NCBI RefSeq assembly: GCF_004341105.1
Contig: NZ_SLZK01000005.1
Location: forward strand, 310,001 to 374,000
Length of the DNA stretch: 64,000 bases
Direction: 5' to 3'
Origin: Rhizobium sp. BK418
GTDB taxonomy: Bacteria > Pseudomonadota > Alphaproteobacteria > Rhizobiales > Rhizobiaceae
The notes below the pieces were generated by a model. It had not been told where the DNA came from and searched no databases. It saw nothing but the letters and a program-made list of their open reading frames with translations. Both the position numbers and the translations under genes were made by a program. Below, one piece after another: positions 26,542-34,305 of this stretch (within the stretch, counting starts at the first letter, position 1; each line of letters opens with the position of its first letter).

Positions 26542-28083
26542 TCAGGGCCGGTGCGTCACCGGCCCTTTCTCCGTCAGTTCGGTATAGGCAAGCGTCTGAT
26601 CGAGATGCCGCGCTCGAAGCGACAGCAGCCGTTCTGCATAACCGAGCCGTACCGAGGCATAGGCCGGATCGTCAGCAAGGTTGCGCAACTCCATCGGATC
26701 GTTGACGAGATCGAAGAGCAGCGCCGGCAGCGCGGCGAAATGCACATATTTGAACCGCTCATCACGGATGACGGCAAGATTCAGCTCGTTCGACCGAAGG
26801 CCGAAATGCTGCTCCGCTTCGCCATCGGCGATATCCCGGAAATCGAACTCCCAGAAGGCTTCGTCCCGCCAGGCCTGAACCTTGCCATCGAGGAAGGACG
26901 TCAGCGACCGTCCATCGATGCCGTTGGCCGGTCTGATCCCGAGCCGATCGCAGAGTGTCGGGAACACATCGGCAGCGCTGGTGAAATTCTGCACGGTGCC
27001 GCCGGCTGAAGCCGCACCGGGATCGCGGATGACAAGCGGAATATGATAGCCGCCGTCGAAATAGCCGCCCTTGCCGAGCGTCCAGTGGTCGCCCGCCATC
27101 TCCGCATGATCTGACGTGAAAACGATGATCGTGTTATTCCATTCGCTCACGTCCTTCAGCGCCTGCCAAATGCGACCGAGCTGATCATCCACCTCGGCGA
27201 TCATTCCATAGTAGATAGACCTGATCGCGTCGAAATCGGCGGCATTCCATTCGCTGAGTGGGCCTTCCGCCCCATGGATGAAACTACCCTTGCCGACACG
27301 CGGCATGGCATAGGCAAGATAGGGATGGCTTTGCCGTTCCGTCTCGCAATCTGCCGCACGCGCGAAGGCCGGACCTTCACCCGGCTTGAACATCCGATTG
27401 AACGGCTCCGGCACCGAGAAGGGCGGATGCGGCCGCAAAAAGGAGATATGCGCGAACCACGGTGCATCCTGCTCGCTCATCCAACGGATGAATTCGCCGG
27501 TGAGGAAGGCAGTCTGCGTCTCTTCGCGTGAATAGGCTGTTGCCGCGTCGGAGATTTCCCCCGCTTCAGCGCCGACAGGAATATGGATATCACGGTTGAC
27601 AGCGTCCTTATGGCCACGGGAGCGCAGCCAGGAAAGCCATTGTCTTTCATGTTCCGGCAGGAGCTGGCGCACCGTGAAGCCAGGCAATACACCTTCATAG
27701 GTTGTGAGATGCGGATCATTGGCATCCATATCCCTGGGATCGGGCGCCGTGTCCGTGTAGCCGAAGAGCGTCGGATCGTAACCCGCACGCCTTGCCGCAA
27801 GGGCCAAATTATCGAACCGCCGGTCGAGCGGTGATCCGTTGCGGCAGACCCGGTGGTTCATCTGGTAAAGGCCGGTATAAAGCGTGGCCCGCGCCGGCGA
27901 ACAGGGCGCGGCACCGGCATAATGCCGCCGGAAGAGCGTCCCTTCTTTCGCCAGTGCATCCACATTCGGCGTCCTGACACAGGCATGCCCGACAGCCGAA
28001 AGGCAATCGCCACGCCATTGATCCGCCGTGATGATGAGAACGTTGGGTCTCGCGCCGCGTTCAGTGGTGATTTGATCTCGCAT
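26542..28083 (-). CDS. Phosphonate monoester hydrolase / sulfatase family enzyme
   Basis: This 513-residue alkaline-phosphatase-superfamily hydrolase cleaves sulfate or phosphonate/phosphate esters. The catalytic motif CSPAR (in APCSPARATLYTGLYQMNHR, near residue 57) supplies the cysteine normally converted to formylglycine. Metal ligands sit in NVLIITADQWRGD and in the later TSDHAEMAGDH segment. The stretches TGLYQMNHR, PLDRRFDNLALAARRAGYDP and FAHISFLRPHPPF resemble the rhizobial/Burkholderia phosphonate monoester hydrolase branch more than classic arylsulfatases. The ATG at 28083 overlaps the end of exoB/galE by 23 bases. No signal peptide is seen, so it is probably cytoplasmic. The natural substrate is unknown. 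Confidence 0.85.
   Translation of the reverse strand: MRDQITTERGARPNVLIITADQWRGDCLSAVGHACVRTPNVDALAKEGTLFRRHYAGAAPCSPARATLYTGLYQMNHRVCRNGSPLDRRFDNLALAARRAGYDPTLFGYTDTAPDPRDMDANDPHLTTYEGVLPGFTVRQLLPEHERQWLSWLRSRGHKDAVNRDIHIPVGAEAGEISDAATAYSREETQTAFLTGEFIRWMSEQDAPWFAHISFLRPHPPFSVPEPFNRMFKPGEGPAFARAADCETERQSHPYLAYAMPRVGKGSFIHGAEGPLSEWNAADFDAIRSIYYGMIAEVDDQLGRIWQALKDVSEWNNTIIVFTSDHAEMAGDHWTLGKGGYFDGGYHIPLVIRDPGAASAGGTVQNFTSAADVFPTLCDRLGIRPANGIDGRSLTSFLDGKVQAWRDEAFWEFDFRDIADGEAEQHFGLRSNELNLAVIRDERFKYVHFAALPALLFDLVNDPMELRNLADDPAYASVRLGYAERLLSLRARHLDQTLAYTELTEKGPVTHRP
26544..26571 (+). terminator. Terminator of DUF1993 gene
   Basis: A perfect 10-bp stem, AGGGCCGGTG (26544-26553) and CACCGGCCCT (26557-26566), with a 3-base loop and TTCT following. 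It lies inside the last codons of the convergent sulfatase gene. Confidence 0.75.
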
Positions 28084-29044
28084 GCCAGTTCCAGGCCGAT
28101 TGAATAATCTGCGAGAGATCATACTGCGGCACCCAGCCGAGCACGTCCCGCGCCTTGTCGTTATTGGCAACCAGCGTATGCGAATCGCCTTCGCGACGAC
28201 CGATAAATTCCACCGGGAACGGCTTATTGGAGACGTCTTCGATGGCGCCAAGCAGTTCCTTCACGGTGGTGCCGGTGCCGGTGCCGAGGTTGAGCGCAAC
28301 GGACTCGCCGCCATCGAGCAAATATTGGACGGCGCGCACATGTGCATCGGCGAGATCGAGGACATGGATATAGTCGCGCACGCAGGTGCCGTCACGTGTT
28401 TCATAATCGCTGCCGAACACTTTGAAGCCCTGACGACGGCCAAGAGCGGCATCAATCGCCAGCGGGATTGCATGCGTTTCCGGCTGGTGCCATTCGCCGA
28501 TCCGGCCTTCGAAATCAGCACCCGCGGCATTGAAATAACGCAGTACGACGGAACGGAGATTCTTGTAGTGGTCGTAATCGGCAAGCGCTTGCTCGACGAT
28601 GTACTTGGTTCGGCCGTAGGGATTGATCGGCACCTGGCGATGCGTCTCATCGAGCGGCACGCTCTGCGGCAGACCATAGGTCGCGCAGGTCGAAGAGAAG
28701 ACGAAGGCATTGATGCCGGCCGCCTGTGCTGCTGAAAGCAGCGTCAATGTGCCGATGACATTGTTCTCGTAGAAGGAGACCGGATCCTTGACCGATTCGC
28801 CGACTTCGATCAGCGCTGCAAAATGCAGGATCGCCGAAGGCTTGTGCTTCGCCAGCACTTCATCGAGCCTTGCGCGATCGCGGATATCGCCCTCTTCTGC
28901 CGGCCCCCATTTGACGAATTCGCGATGACCGTTGGAGAAGTTGTCGAAGACGACGGGCTTGTAACCCTTGTTCGCCAGATCGAGGCACGTATGCGAGCCA
29001 ATATAACCAGCGCCGCCGACGACCAGTACGGTTTCACCTGCCAT
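28061..29044 (-). CDS. exoB: UDP-glucose 4-epimerase (ExoB/GalE)
   Basis: This 327-residue NAD-dependent epimerase interconverts UDP-glucose and UDP-galactose. It supplies galactose for exopolysaccharide and lipopolysaccharide. The N-terminal Rossmann motif GGAGYIGSH is at residues 8-16. The catalytic Ser (SSTCATYG) and YxxxK (YGRTKYIVE) are present. The ATG at 29044 gives MAGETVLVVGG and the length typical of rhizobial ExoB; an in-frame extension to 29062 adds six residues without better support. The sulfatase-like gene begins inside its last 23 bases, so the two are probably co-transcribed. It is divergent from the ThuA-domain gene, with a perfect 20-bp palindrome in the shared gap. Confidence 0.95.
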   Translation of the reverse strand: MAGETVLVVGGAGYIGSHTCLDLANKGYKPVVFDNFSNGHREFVKWGPAEEGDIRDRARLDEVLAKHKPSAILHFAALIEVGESVKDPVSFYENNVIGTLTLLSAAQAAGINAFVFSSTCATYGLPQSVPLDETHRQVPINPYGRTKYIVEQALADYDHYKNLRSVVLRYFNAAGADFEGRIGEWHQPETHAIPLAIDAALGRRQGFKVFGSDYETRDGTCVRDYIHVLDLADAHVRAVQYLLDGGESVALNLGTGTGTTVKELLGAIEDVSNKPFPVEFIGRREGDSHTLVANNDKARDVLGWVPQYDLSQIIQSAWNWHARSNHH

Positions 29045-29173
29045 GCATCTACCCTTTTGCAAGCCACAGATGCACAGACCTTAGCCAAGTTACACGTCAG
29101 TAAAAAGTTATCTTGGTTACATATTTGCAAAAAGAAGAAGATTAGAGAGGCCTTGTATACGGACGCGCCTGCT

Positions 29174-29193
29174 GACAAGGCAATTGCCTTGTC
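29174..29193. repeat. Perfect 20-bp palindrome between exoB and thuA-like gene
   Basis: GACAAGGC (29174-29181), AATT, GCCTTGTC (29186-29193) is a perfect palindrome in the 256-base gap between divergent genes. It lacks a T tract on either side, so an operator is more likely than a terminator. Three GTTACA/TGTAAC hexamers occur in the same gap, at 29089, 29116 and 29213. Confidence 0.6.
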
Positions 29194-29300
29194 GGCTCGC
29201 GGACATTCATTATGTAACTGGCGGTATTACCCATGAGCGCCATCTGGCCGTTTGATCGAAGAGCCATCGAAAACCCGCTGCATCAGATCTGGGAGGAAAT

Positions 29301-29945
29301 ATGAGAAAGGCGATCATTGTCTGGGGCGGCTGGCCGGGCCACGAGCCGGAACCCTGCGCGAATATCGTTGGGGAATTGCTGCGTGAGGACGGCTTTGCTG
29401 TCGAGATCACCAATGATCTTGGCATTTTCGGCTCACCGCAACTCGCCAGGGCCGATCTTCTGGTGCCGGTGATTACCGGTGAGAAACTGGAAAAGCCGCA
29501 TGCGGATTCCCTTGTCGAAGCTGTGCGTGGCGGACTCGGCCTCGGTGGCCACCATGGCTGCCTTGCCACGTCCTTCAAGGAAAGTGCGCCTTTTCGCTAC
29601 GTCTCAGGCGTCACCTGGGTTGCCCATCCCGGCAATATCATTGATTTCCGGGTAGCGGTCACACGACAGGACGATCCGCTGATGGAAGATATCCCGGACT
29701 TCGACTATCGGTCGGAGCAATATTATTTGCATTACGATCCCTCGGTCGAAGTGCTCGCGACGACCACCTTCACCGGCCAGTACGATCCCGCCGCGCGCAA
29801 TGTCGCAATGCCCGTCGTGTTCAAGCGGCATTTCGGTGAGGGCCGCGTGTTCTATTCCGCACTTGGCCATGTCGCCGCCGAATTCGACCATCCCTATATG
29901 CCGCTGATCCTGCGCCGCGGTCTCGGATGGGCCGCCCGGCAGTAG
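29301..29945 (+). CDS. ThuA-domain protein (class I glutamine amidotransferase-like fold)
   Basis: This 214-residue soluble protein belongs to the ThuA family. The opening KAIIVWGGWPGHEPEPCA and central GGHHGCLATSF match the family core, with VAHPGN, and the C-terminal SALGHVAAEFDHP. The GGGAGG ribosome binding site sits 5 bases before the ATG. ThuA-fold proteins act in sugar (trehalose or glycoside) metabolism in rhizobia, and some are sugar dehydrogenase-like partners, but catalysis is uncertain. It is divergent from exoB/galE, and a GNAT gene follows 54 bases downstream on the same strand. An exact role, such as processing of a glycoside, cannot be assigned from sequence alone. Confidence 0.88.
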   Translation: MRKAIIVWGGWPGHEPEPCANIVGELLREDGFAVEITNDLGIFGSPQLARADLLVPVITGEKLEKPHADSLVEAVRGGLGLGGHHGCLATSFKESAPFRYVSGVTWVAHPGNIIDFRVAVTRQDDPLMEDIPDFDYRSEQYYLHYDPSVEVLATTTFTGQYDPAARNVAMPVVFKRHFGEGRVFYSALGHVAAEFDHPYMPLILRRGLGWAARQ

Positions 29946-29999
29946 CAGCGGCGGGGCGGTCGCTTGCCGATCGTCCACCCGCGCTATATTTTCCCCGGC

Positions 30000-30569
30000 A
30001 TGCAGGATCGCTTCTCTTTCTTCCCGGCAACCGCCGATCGCCTGGTCGATATCGAATTGGTCTTCGACGATTGCTCCGGTGGCCGGAATTGCCGGTGCGC
30101 CTATTGGTATCGTCCGAATGCCGAGTACAAGGCGGGATGGGGCGAAGGAAACCGCAGCTGGTTCCGAAACTTGATTGCTGAGCCGCGCCCGCCCGGCATT
30201 CTCGGCTGCCACGAGAACGAGCCAGCCGGATGGTGCGGCGTGGCGCCGCGCGCGGCATTCGACCGGCTGCGCCGTTCGAAACCTTTCGCTCCGGTCGATG
30301 ATAGGCCGGTCTGGTCGATCAATTGCTTCATCGTCCGCAAACCATTCCGGCGCCAGGGCCTTTCGCGCTTGCTGTTGGAACACGCCATCGAATTTGCAAA
30401 GGCGAACGGCGCCGAATGTCTCGAGGCCTATCCCGTCGATCAAGAAGCCCGCGCTTCGAACGGAGCCGAGCTCTATCCGGGAACCCTTTCGATGTTTCTC
30501 GATGCAGGCTTCACGGAAGTGACAAGACGCTTGCCGGCAAGACCGATCGTCCGCCTGGAATGCTGCTGA
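30000..30569 (+). CDS. GNAT family N-acetyltransferase
   Basis: This 189-residue predicted acetyltransferase has the acetyl-CoA-binding A motif in the middle: INCFIVRKPFRRQGLSRLLL, where RRQGLS is the phosphate-loop contact. The N-terminal part contains the DDCSGGRNCRCAYW block typical of a GNAT subfamily with conserved cysteines. The ATG at 30000 is chosen, but a TTG at 29964 in the same frame cannot be excluded because neither has a strong ribosome binding site. It follows the ThuA-domain gene by 54 bases and could be co-transcribed. The substrate is unknown. Length is normal. Confidence 0.85.
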   Translation: MQDRFSFFPATADRLVDIELVFDDCSGGRNCRCAYWYRPNAEYKAGWGEGNRSWFRNLIAEPRPPGILGCHENEPAGWCGVAPRAAFDRLRRSKPFAPVDDRPVWSINCFIVRKPFRRQGLSRLLLEHAIEFAKANGAECLEAYPVDQEARASNGAELYPGTLSMFLDAGFTEVTRRLPARPIVRLECC

Positions 30570-30646
30570 CTATTTGTCGCTCCGGGAAGTGGCAAGCGGT
30601 CTCCTTATGCCTTTCCTGACACGAAGCCGCGTTCTTCTGACCTGTC

Positions 30647-30901
30647 TTAAAGCACTGCTTTCCGCTGCCGCTCGTCCTTGACTTCGAAGACCGGCTCCTC
30701 ACAAACTCGCATCAGCCGCCCCGCTGCCTTCAGCTTCTCGATGAGATCGCTCCCATCGGCTGAAGCCTTGGTTGCTTCGAGCTGCTCGAATTCCCTGAGC
30801 GCCTGCGCCCAGTGGCTTTCACCCCGACCATGCGGCCGGCCTTCCCCTTCCCAGATGGCATATGCCCGTTGGCTAACCCAATCATCTCGATTACGACTCA
30901 T
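30647..30901 (-). CDS. DUF2934 domain protein
   Basis: This 84-residue basic/acidic soluble protein has a DUF2934 core: DDWVSQRAYAIWEGEGRPHGR, then HWAQALREFE. Such small proteins are very common, often in several copies, in rhizobia and other alphaproteobacteria, and their function is unknown. The ATG at 30901 has GAGG 8 bases upstream. It lies on the opposite strand to the GNAT gene and 177 bases from the MFS gene, in a single-gene unit. The C-terminal segment (VCEEPVFEVKDERQRKAVL) is charged and probably flexible. Confidence 0.75.
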   Translation of the reverse strand: MSRNRDDWVSQRAYAIWEGEGRPHGRGESHWAQALREFEQLEATKASADGSDLIEKLKAAGRLMRVCEEPVFEVKDERQRKAVL

Positions 30902-31042
30902 TGCAAAACCTCAGCCGGTAAAGACGCATACGCAATATCAATATGAATAAAGGTGCCAGCTGGGACTTTAGGAGTCGTTACTGCCACATGTAACTTCGCA
31001 GGATAAATTGTGTCGGGAAGAGTAGTATTTCAGTAGCTATAG

Positions 31043-31072
31043 TTAAAAGGGCGGAAACATTCATCCGCCCTC
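31043..31072 (-). terminator. Terminator of MFS transporter gene
   Basis: On the minus strand GGGCGGA (31064-31070) pairs with TCCGCCC (31049-31055), followed by TTTTAACT. It begins just after the MFS stop codon. Confidence 0.7.
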
Positions 31073-31078
31073 ATATGT

Positions 31079-32608
31079 TCAAACAGCGATAGACTCTTCG
31101 GCCATCTCGTCGGTTTCGCCACTACCTCGCCCCATGAATGTAAAAATGACGATTGCCGTCAGGATGGTAATGCCGGTCAGAAACCACAGAAGCAGGCTGA
31201 AGGCATTATTATAGGCATGGATGAGTTCCAGTTCGCCGATACCAGCGAGGGCCTGGCCTGCGCCTTTCAGGTCGCCGGTTGCCAATCGTTGTGCTGCTTG
31301 TGTCGCTTCATGGCTTGATCCGAGAAAGGATCGCGTCAGCGCGGACAGGGCAGCGCTGACGATGGCAAGCGCCACGCCTTCACCGGCAACGCGGGTCGTG
31401 CTGAAAATTCCGGTTGCCATACCGGCCCGCTCCTTCGGCACGACGCTGACCGCAAGTCCATCCATGAGACCCCAGGGCAGGCTGATGCCGATACCGATCG
31501 TTAGCAGAGGTGCGATAAGCACCACATGATCCGAACCGACGGGAATATGGGCGAGCCAAAAAAGACCAGCTGCCGAGATGATGAGACCGACGCTACAGAT
31601 CGTCGCTGCCGACAGCCATCGGGTCAGCAATCCCGCCGCGATCGGCAGGATGAGAAGCGGGCCGGAAAGCGCGATCATCATCTGCCCGGCAGCAACTGCA
31701 CTCAAGCGCTCGATACCGACGAGGCGCACCGGCAGCAGGATAAGCAGGACGACGAATGCATAAGCGGGAGCGGCCGCCAAAAGCTGCACACCGACAAAGC
31801 GAGGGTACCGGAAAAGCGTCAGATCGAGCATCGGTCGCTTCACGAGGTGCTCGATCAGGCAAAAGAGGGCCATTAGCAGCGCCGAACCGAGAAGGAGCCC
31901 AAGCGTGAGAACGTCACTCCAGCCGCTTTCCGGCGCCCGCAGCACGCCATAAGTAAAAAGCGACAAAGCCAGCGTGAAGCTAACCGCACCCGTCCAATCG
32001 AGTCCCCTTGCCTCGGGGTCGCGGGTTTCCGTCAGGAATATCGCCCCGAAAGCGAAGGCGATGATGGCGAGGCCGACAACGAGTATGAAGATCGCGCGCC
32101 AGCCGAAGGCTTCGATCATCATGCCTGACGCCATCGGTCCGAACGCCAGGCCAATGCCAAAACTTGCGCCGACGAGACTGAAGGCGCGCATGCGCTCCTT
32201 TCCATCGAATTCCTGCGCCAGCGATGCCATCCCGCCGGAAAAGGCCGCGGCCGAGCCGAAACCCTGCAGTGCGCGAAGGCTGTCGAACCAGACGATATCA
32301 GGCGAAAAGGCAAGCCCGCCGGAAAACAGGATGAAGGCTGCAAGGCCGCATAGGAAGATGCGCTTGCGGCCATAACTATCTGCCAAAGCGCCGGCGGCCA
32401 TCAGCGTACTGCCGAAGGTGAGCATGAAGGCATTGGTGACCCAGTTATGGGCTATGGGACTTCCGCCAAGCTCGGCACTGATCGCCGGCAAGGCGACAGC
32501 AGGCCCGGTAAAGGTGAGCGGCATAGCCGCAGCCGCGGAACACACGGCGATTAGAACGAAGATTTTTTCTGCAATACTCGTTGGCTTGAACTTGTGAGTG
32601 ACGGTCAT
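31079..32608 (-). CDS. MFS drug/metabolite exporter (14-helix type)
   Basis: This 509-residue inner-membrane proton-driven exporter of the DHA2-like (EmrB/QacA) class has about 14 hydrophobic helices. Motif A reads GALADSYGRKRIFLCG after helix 2. The helix-5 region (GASFGIGLAFGPMASGMM) matches antiporter motif C. The N-terminal segment (PTSIAEKIFVLIAVCSAAAAMPL) is preceded by a short polar tail. The gene is divergent from a LysR-type regulator gene 170 bases away, an arrangement that often means the regulator controls the exporter. The substrate is not identifiable from sequence. Confidence 0.9.
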   Translation of the reverse strand: MTVTHKFKPTSIAEKIFVLIAVCSAAAAMPLTFTGPAVALPAISAELGGSPIAHNWVTNAFMLTFGSTLMAAGALADSYGRKRIFLCGLAAFILFSGGLAFSPDIVWFDSLRALQGFGSAAAFSGGMASLAQEFDGKERMRAFSLVGASFGIGLAFGPMASGMMIEAFGWRAIFILVVGLAIIAFAFGAIFLTETRDPEARGLDWTGAVSFTLALSLFTYGVLRAPESGWSDVLTLGLLLGSALLMALFCLIEHLVKRPMLDLTLFRYPRFVGVQLLAAAPAYAFVVLLILLPVRLVGIERLSAVAAGQMMIALSGPLLILPIAAGLLTRWLSAATICSVGLIISAAGLFWLAHIPVGSDHVVLIAPLLTIGIGISLPWGLMDGLAVSVVPKERAGMATGIFSTTRVAGEGVALAIVSAALSALTRSFLGSSHEATQAAQRLATGDLKGAGQALAGIGELELIHAYNNAFSLLLWFLTGITILTAIVIFTFMGRGSGETDEMAEESIAV

Positions 32609-32778
32609 GAGATATCCGCTGGTTCGAGGATGAGGACGCGCTTTGGAGCTGCGTGCGGAAGAGGCGTCGAAACGCCTGGACTTCGAATGCGGAAAGCAGC
32701 ATAAATTGAGGATAATTCTTCGATAACCTACGGTTTGTTCCGGTCATAACGGAAGAAACTGCTCGAATGGATCTGTAA
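32609..32778. promoter_or_regulatory. Shared promoter region of MFS and LysR genes
   Basis: This 170-base gap separates divergent genes. TCGAA (32667-32671) and TTCGA (32682-32686) form an inverted repeat with 10-base spacing, a plausible LysR-type operator. Its role is inferred only from position and shape. Confidence 0.35.
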
Positions 32779-33702
32779 ATGGATCAACCACTGAGTGGCT
32801 TGGCAGCCTTCGTCAGAACAGCCGACCTTGGGAGTTTCGTCGCTGCCAGCCGCGCGCTTGGCCTTTCACCCTCCGCTGTCGGAAAGGCTGTCACAGCGCT
32901 CGAATTGCAGCTCGGTGTTCGTCTGTTCCAGCGCTCAACGCGGAGTTTGCGATTGACGGAAGAAGGGCGGCTGTTTCATGAACGCTGCCGCCGCATTCTC
33001 GACGATCTGGAGGATGCGCAAGCTTCACTCGCTCAGGCTGTCGCCACCCCTCGAGGCCGATTGCGCGTCAGCGTACCGCTGGTCAGCTATCACCTGATCC
33101 TGCCGATTCTGCCGGAGTTCGTGAGCCTCTATCCGGAAATCGAACTGGATCTCGACTTCAACGACCGTATAGTCGACCTGATCGAAGAAGGCGTCGATGT
33201 CGCGATCCGCAGCGGGACCTTGCCGGACTCGAGATTGATGTCGCGCGCGCTTCGCCCTTTTCAGCTATTGCTATGTGCGGCCCCGATCTATCTGGAGAAA
33301 CATGGCACACCGGATTGCCCCCGTGATCTCGAAGGCCATCTGAGCGTCCGGTTCAGGTTTCCGAATTCGGGAAAGCTGCAGCCTTGGCCGCTCAGCCTCT
33401 CACCCGACCATCCGGAAATCAGAACCCGCACCGTGCTCACATGCAACAATATGGAAGCCCTGCGCGGAGCCACCATTAGCGGAATGGGCATTGGCTGCAT
33501 GCCGGATTTCCTCGCTCGCGACCCGCTGGCCGATGGCAGGCTGCGAACCGTACTGGACGCCCACATCGATGCCCCCGCCCAGTTCCATCTCCTCTGGCCA
33601 TCCAACCGGCATCTCTCACCCAAGGTCCGCGTCCTCGTCGATTTCCTTAGCGAAAAACTGTTCTCCGACCGGTGTGAGAATTACGCGAAAGAAGAGCTAT
33701 AG
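32779..33702 (+). CDS. LysR-type transcriptional regulator
   Basis: This 307-residue regulator has an N-terminal winged helix-turn-helix (residues 1-60: LSGLAAFVRTADLGSFVAAS, then RALGLSPSAVGKAVTALE, FQRSTRSLRLTEEG). A linker and a periplasmic-binding-like effector domain follow (from ~residue 90, RGRLRVSVP). Its helix-turn-helix form resembles the group that includes DsdC/YafC-like regulators. It is divergent from the MFS exporter gene and is the most likely regulator of it, and of itself. No Cys sensor is apparent. The effector is unknown. Confidence 0.92.
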   Translation: MDQPLSGLAAFVRTADLGSFVAASRALGLSPSAVGKAVTALELQLGVRLFQRSTRSLRLTEEGRLFHERCRRILDDLEDAQASLAQAVATPRGRLRVSVPLVSYHLILPILPEFVSLYPEIELDLDFNDRIVDLIEEGVDVAIRSGTLPDSRLMSRALRPFQLLLCAAPIYLEKHGTPDCPRDLEGHLSVRFRFPNSGKLQPWPLSLSPDHPEIRTRTVLTCNNMEALRGATISGMGIGCMPDFLARDPLADGRLRTVLDAHIDAPAQFHLLWPSNRHLSPKVRVLVDFLSEKLFSDRCENYAKEEL

Positions 33703-33780
33703 CCGCCATCTTTCGAAACCCTGAACGATTGCACCATTACAAATGACTGCATATAGCGACAGCAATCAGGGAGGAATAAA

Positions 33781-34101
33781 GTGCGTTTTATCAGGAACTG
33801 GGTCATTCCCATTCTTTGTTCGGCATTCTTTGCATTGATCGGCTTGATCCTCCTCGGGCTTCCGGGGGTAAATACAATCTTCACCCCCGATGGCGAGCCA
33901 CTGGCCGATGGAGACTTCACTCCGGAACTGGCCAAGTCCATCATTGATGGGGGAAGAAAGTTCGACAGCTATCTCGATGTCTACGAAGTTCAGCTTCCCG
34001 GCGAGCCTTTATACTGGTCGATCGCCGTTCTCGCCCTTATGGCCTTCATTGGTTATCGCTTCGGAGCGATACTCAAAACGCCTAAGACAACTCGCACCTG
34101 A
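33781..34101 (+). CDS. Small two-helix membrane protein, unknown function
   Basis: This predicted 106-residue protein has an N-terminal hydrophobic helix (VIPILCSAFFALIGLILLGL) and a second near the C terminus (PLYWSIAVLALMAFIGY). The intervening ~45 residues should face the periplasm. The GTG start at 33781 has GGGAGG 7 bases upstream, which is strong. It lies 204 bases upstream of the PspA-like gene on the same strand and could belong to the same membrane-stress operon. I do not recognise the family. The N-terminal helix is followed by FTPDGEPLADGDF and reads as a signal-anchor rather than a cleaved peptide. Confidence 0.75.
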   Translation: MRFIRNWVIPILCSAFFALIGLILLGLPGVNTIFTPDGEPLADGDFTPELAKSIIDGGRKFDSYLDVYEVQLPGEPLYWSIAVLALMAFIGYRFGAILKTPKTTRT

Positions 34102-34270
34102 ATCGTCAGCGTCCCTTACCTCACGAATGCCGATAGCCAGAGGTCGACCACCCGCTTTACCGTCATCCGTGAGAAACGTCTTACAAAGCAGAGCGAAAAT
34201 CAGCGCGATTAAGATACACGCCTGCAGATTCTTCAGGAAATAAGTTTCAACCGAAGACTGAAAATATTCC

Positions 34271-34300
34271 TTGAAAGCACGAAAGCAGTGCTTTGTATTT
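34271..34300 (+). promoter_or_regulatory. Candidate promoter and inverted repeat before the PspA-like gene
   Basis: TTGAAA (34271-34276) and TGTATT (34294-34299), 17 bases apart, resemble a sigma-70 promoter. The spacer carries a perfect inverted repeat, AAAGCAC (34274-34280) and GTGCTTT (34288-34294). The ATG at 34306 would be only a few bases from the start site, giving an almost leaderless mRNA. Confidence 0.35.
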
Positions 34301-34305
34301 CTGGC

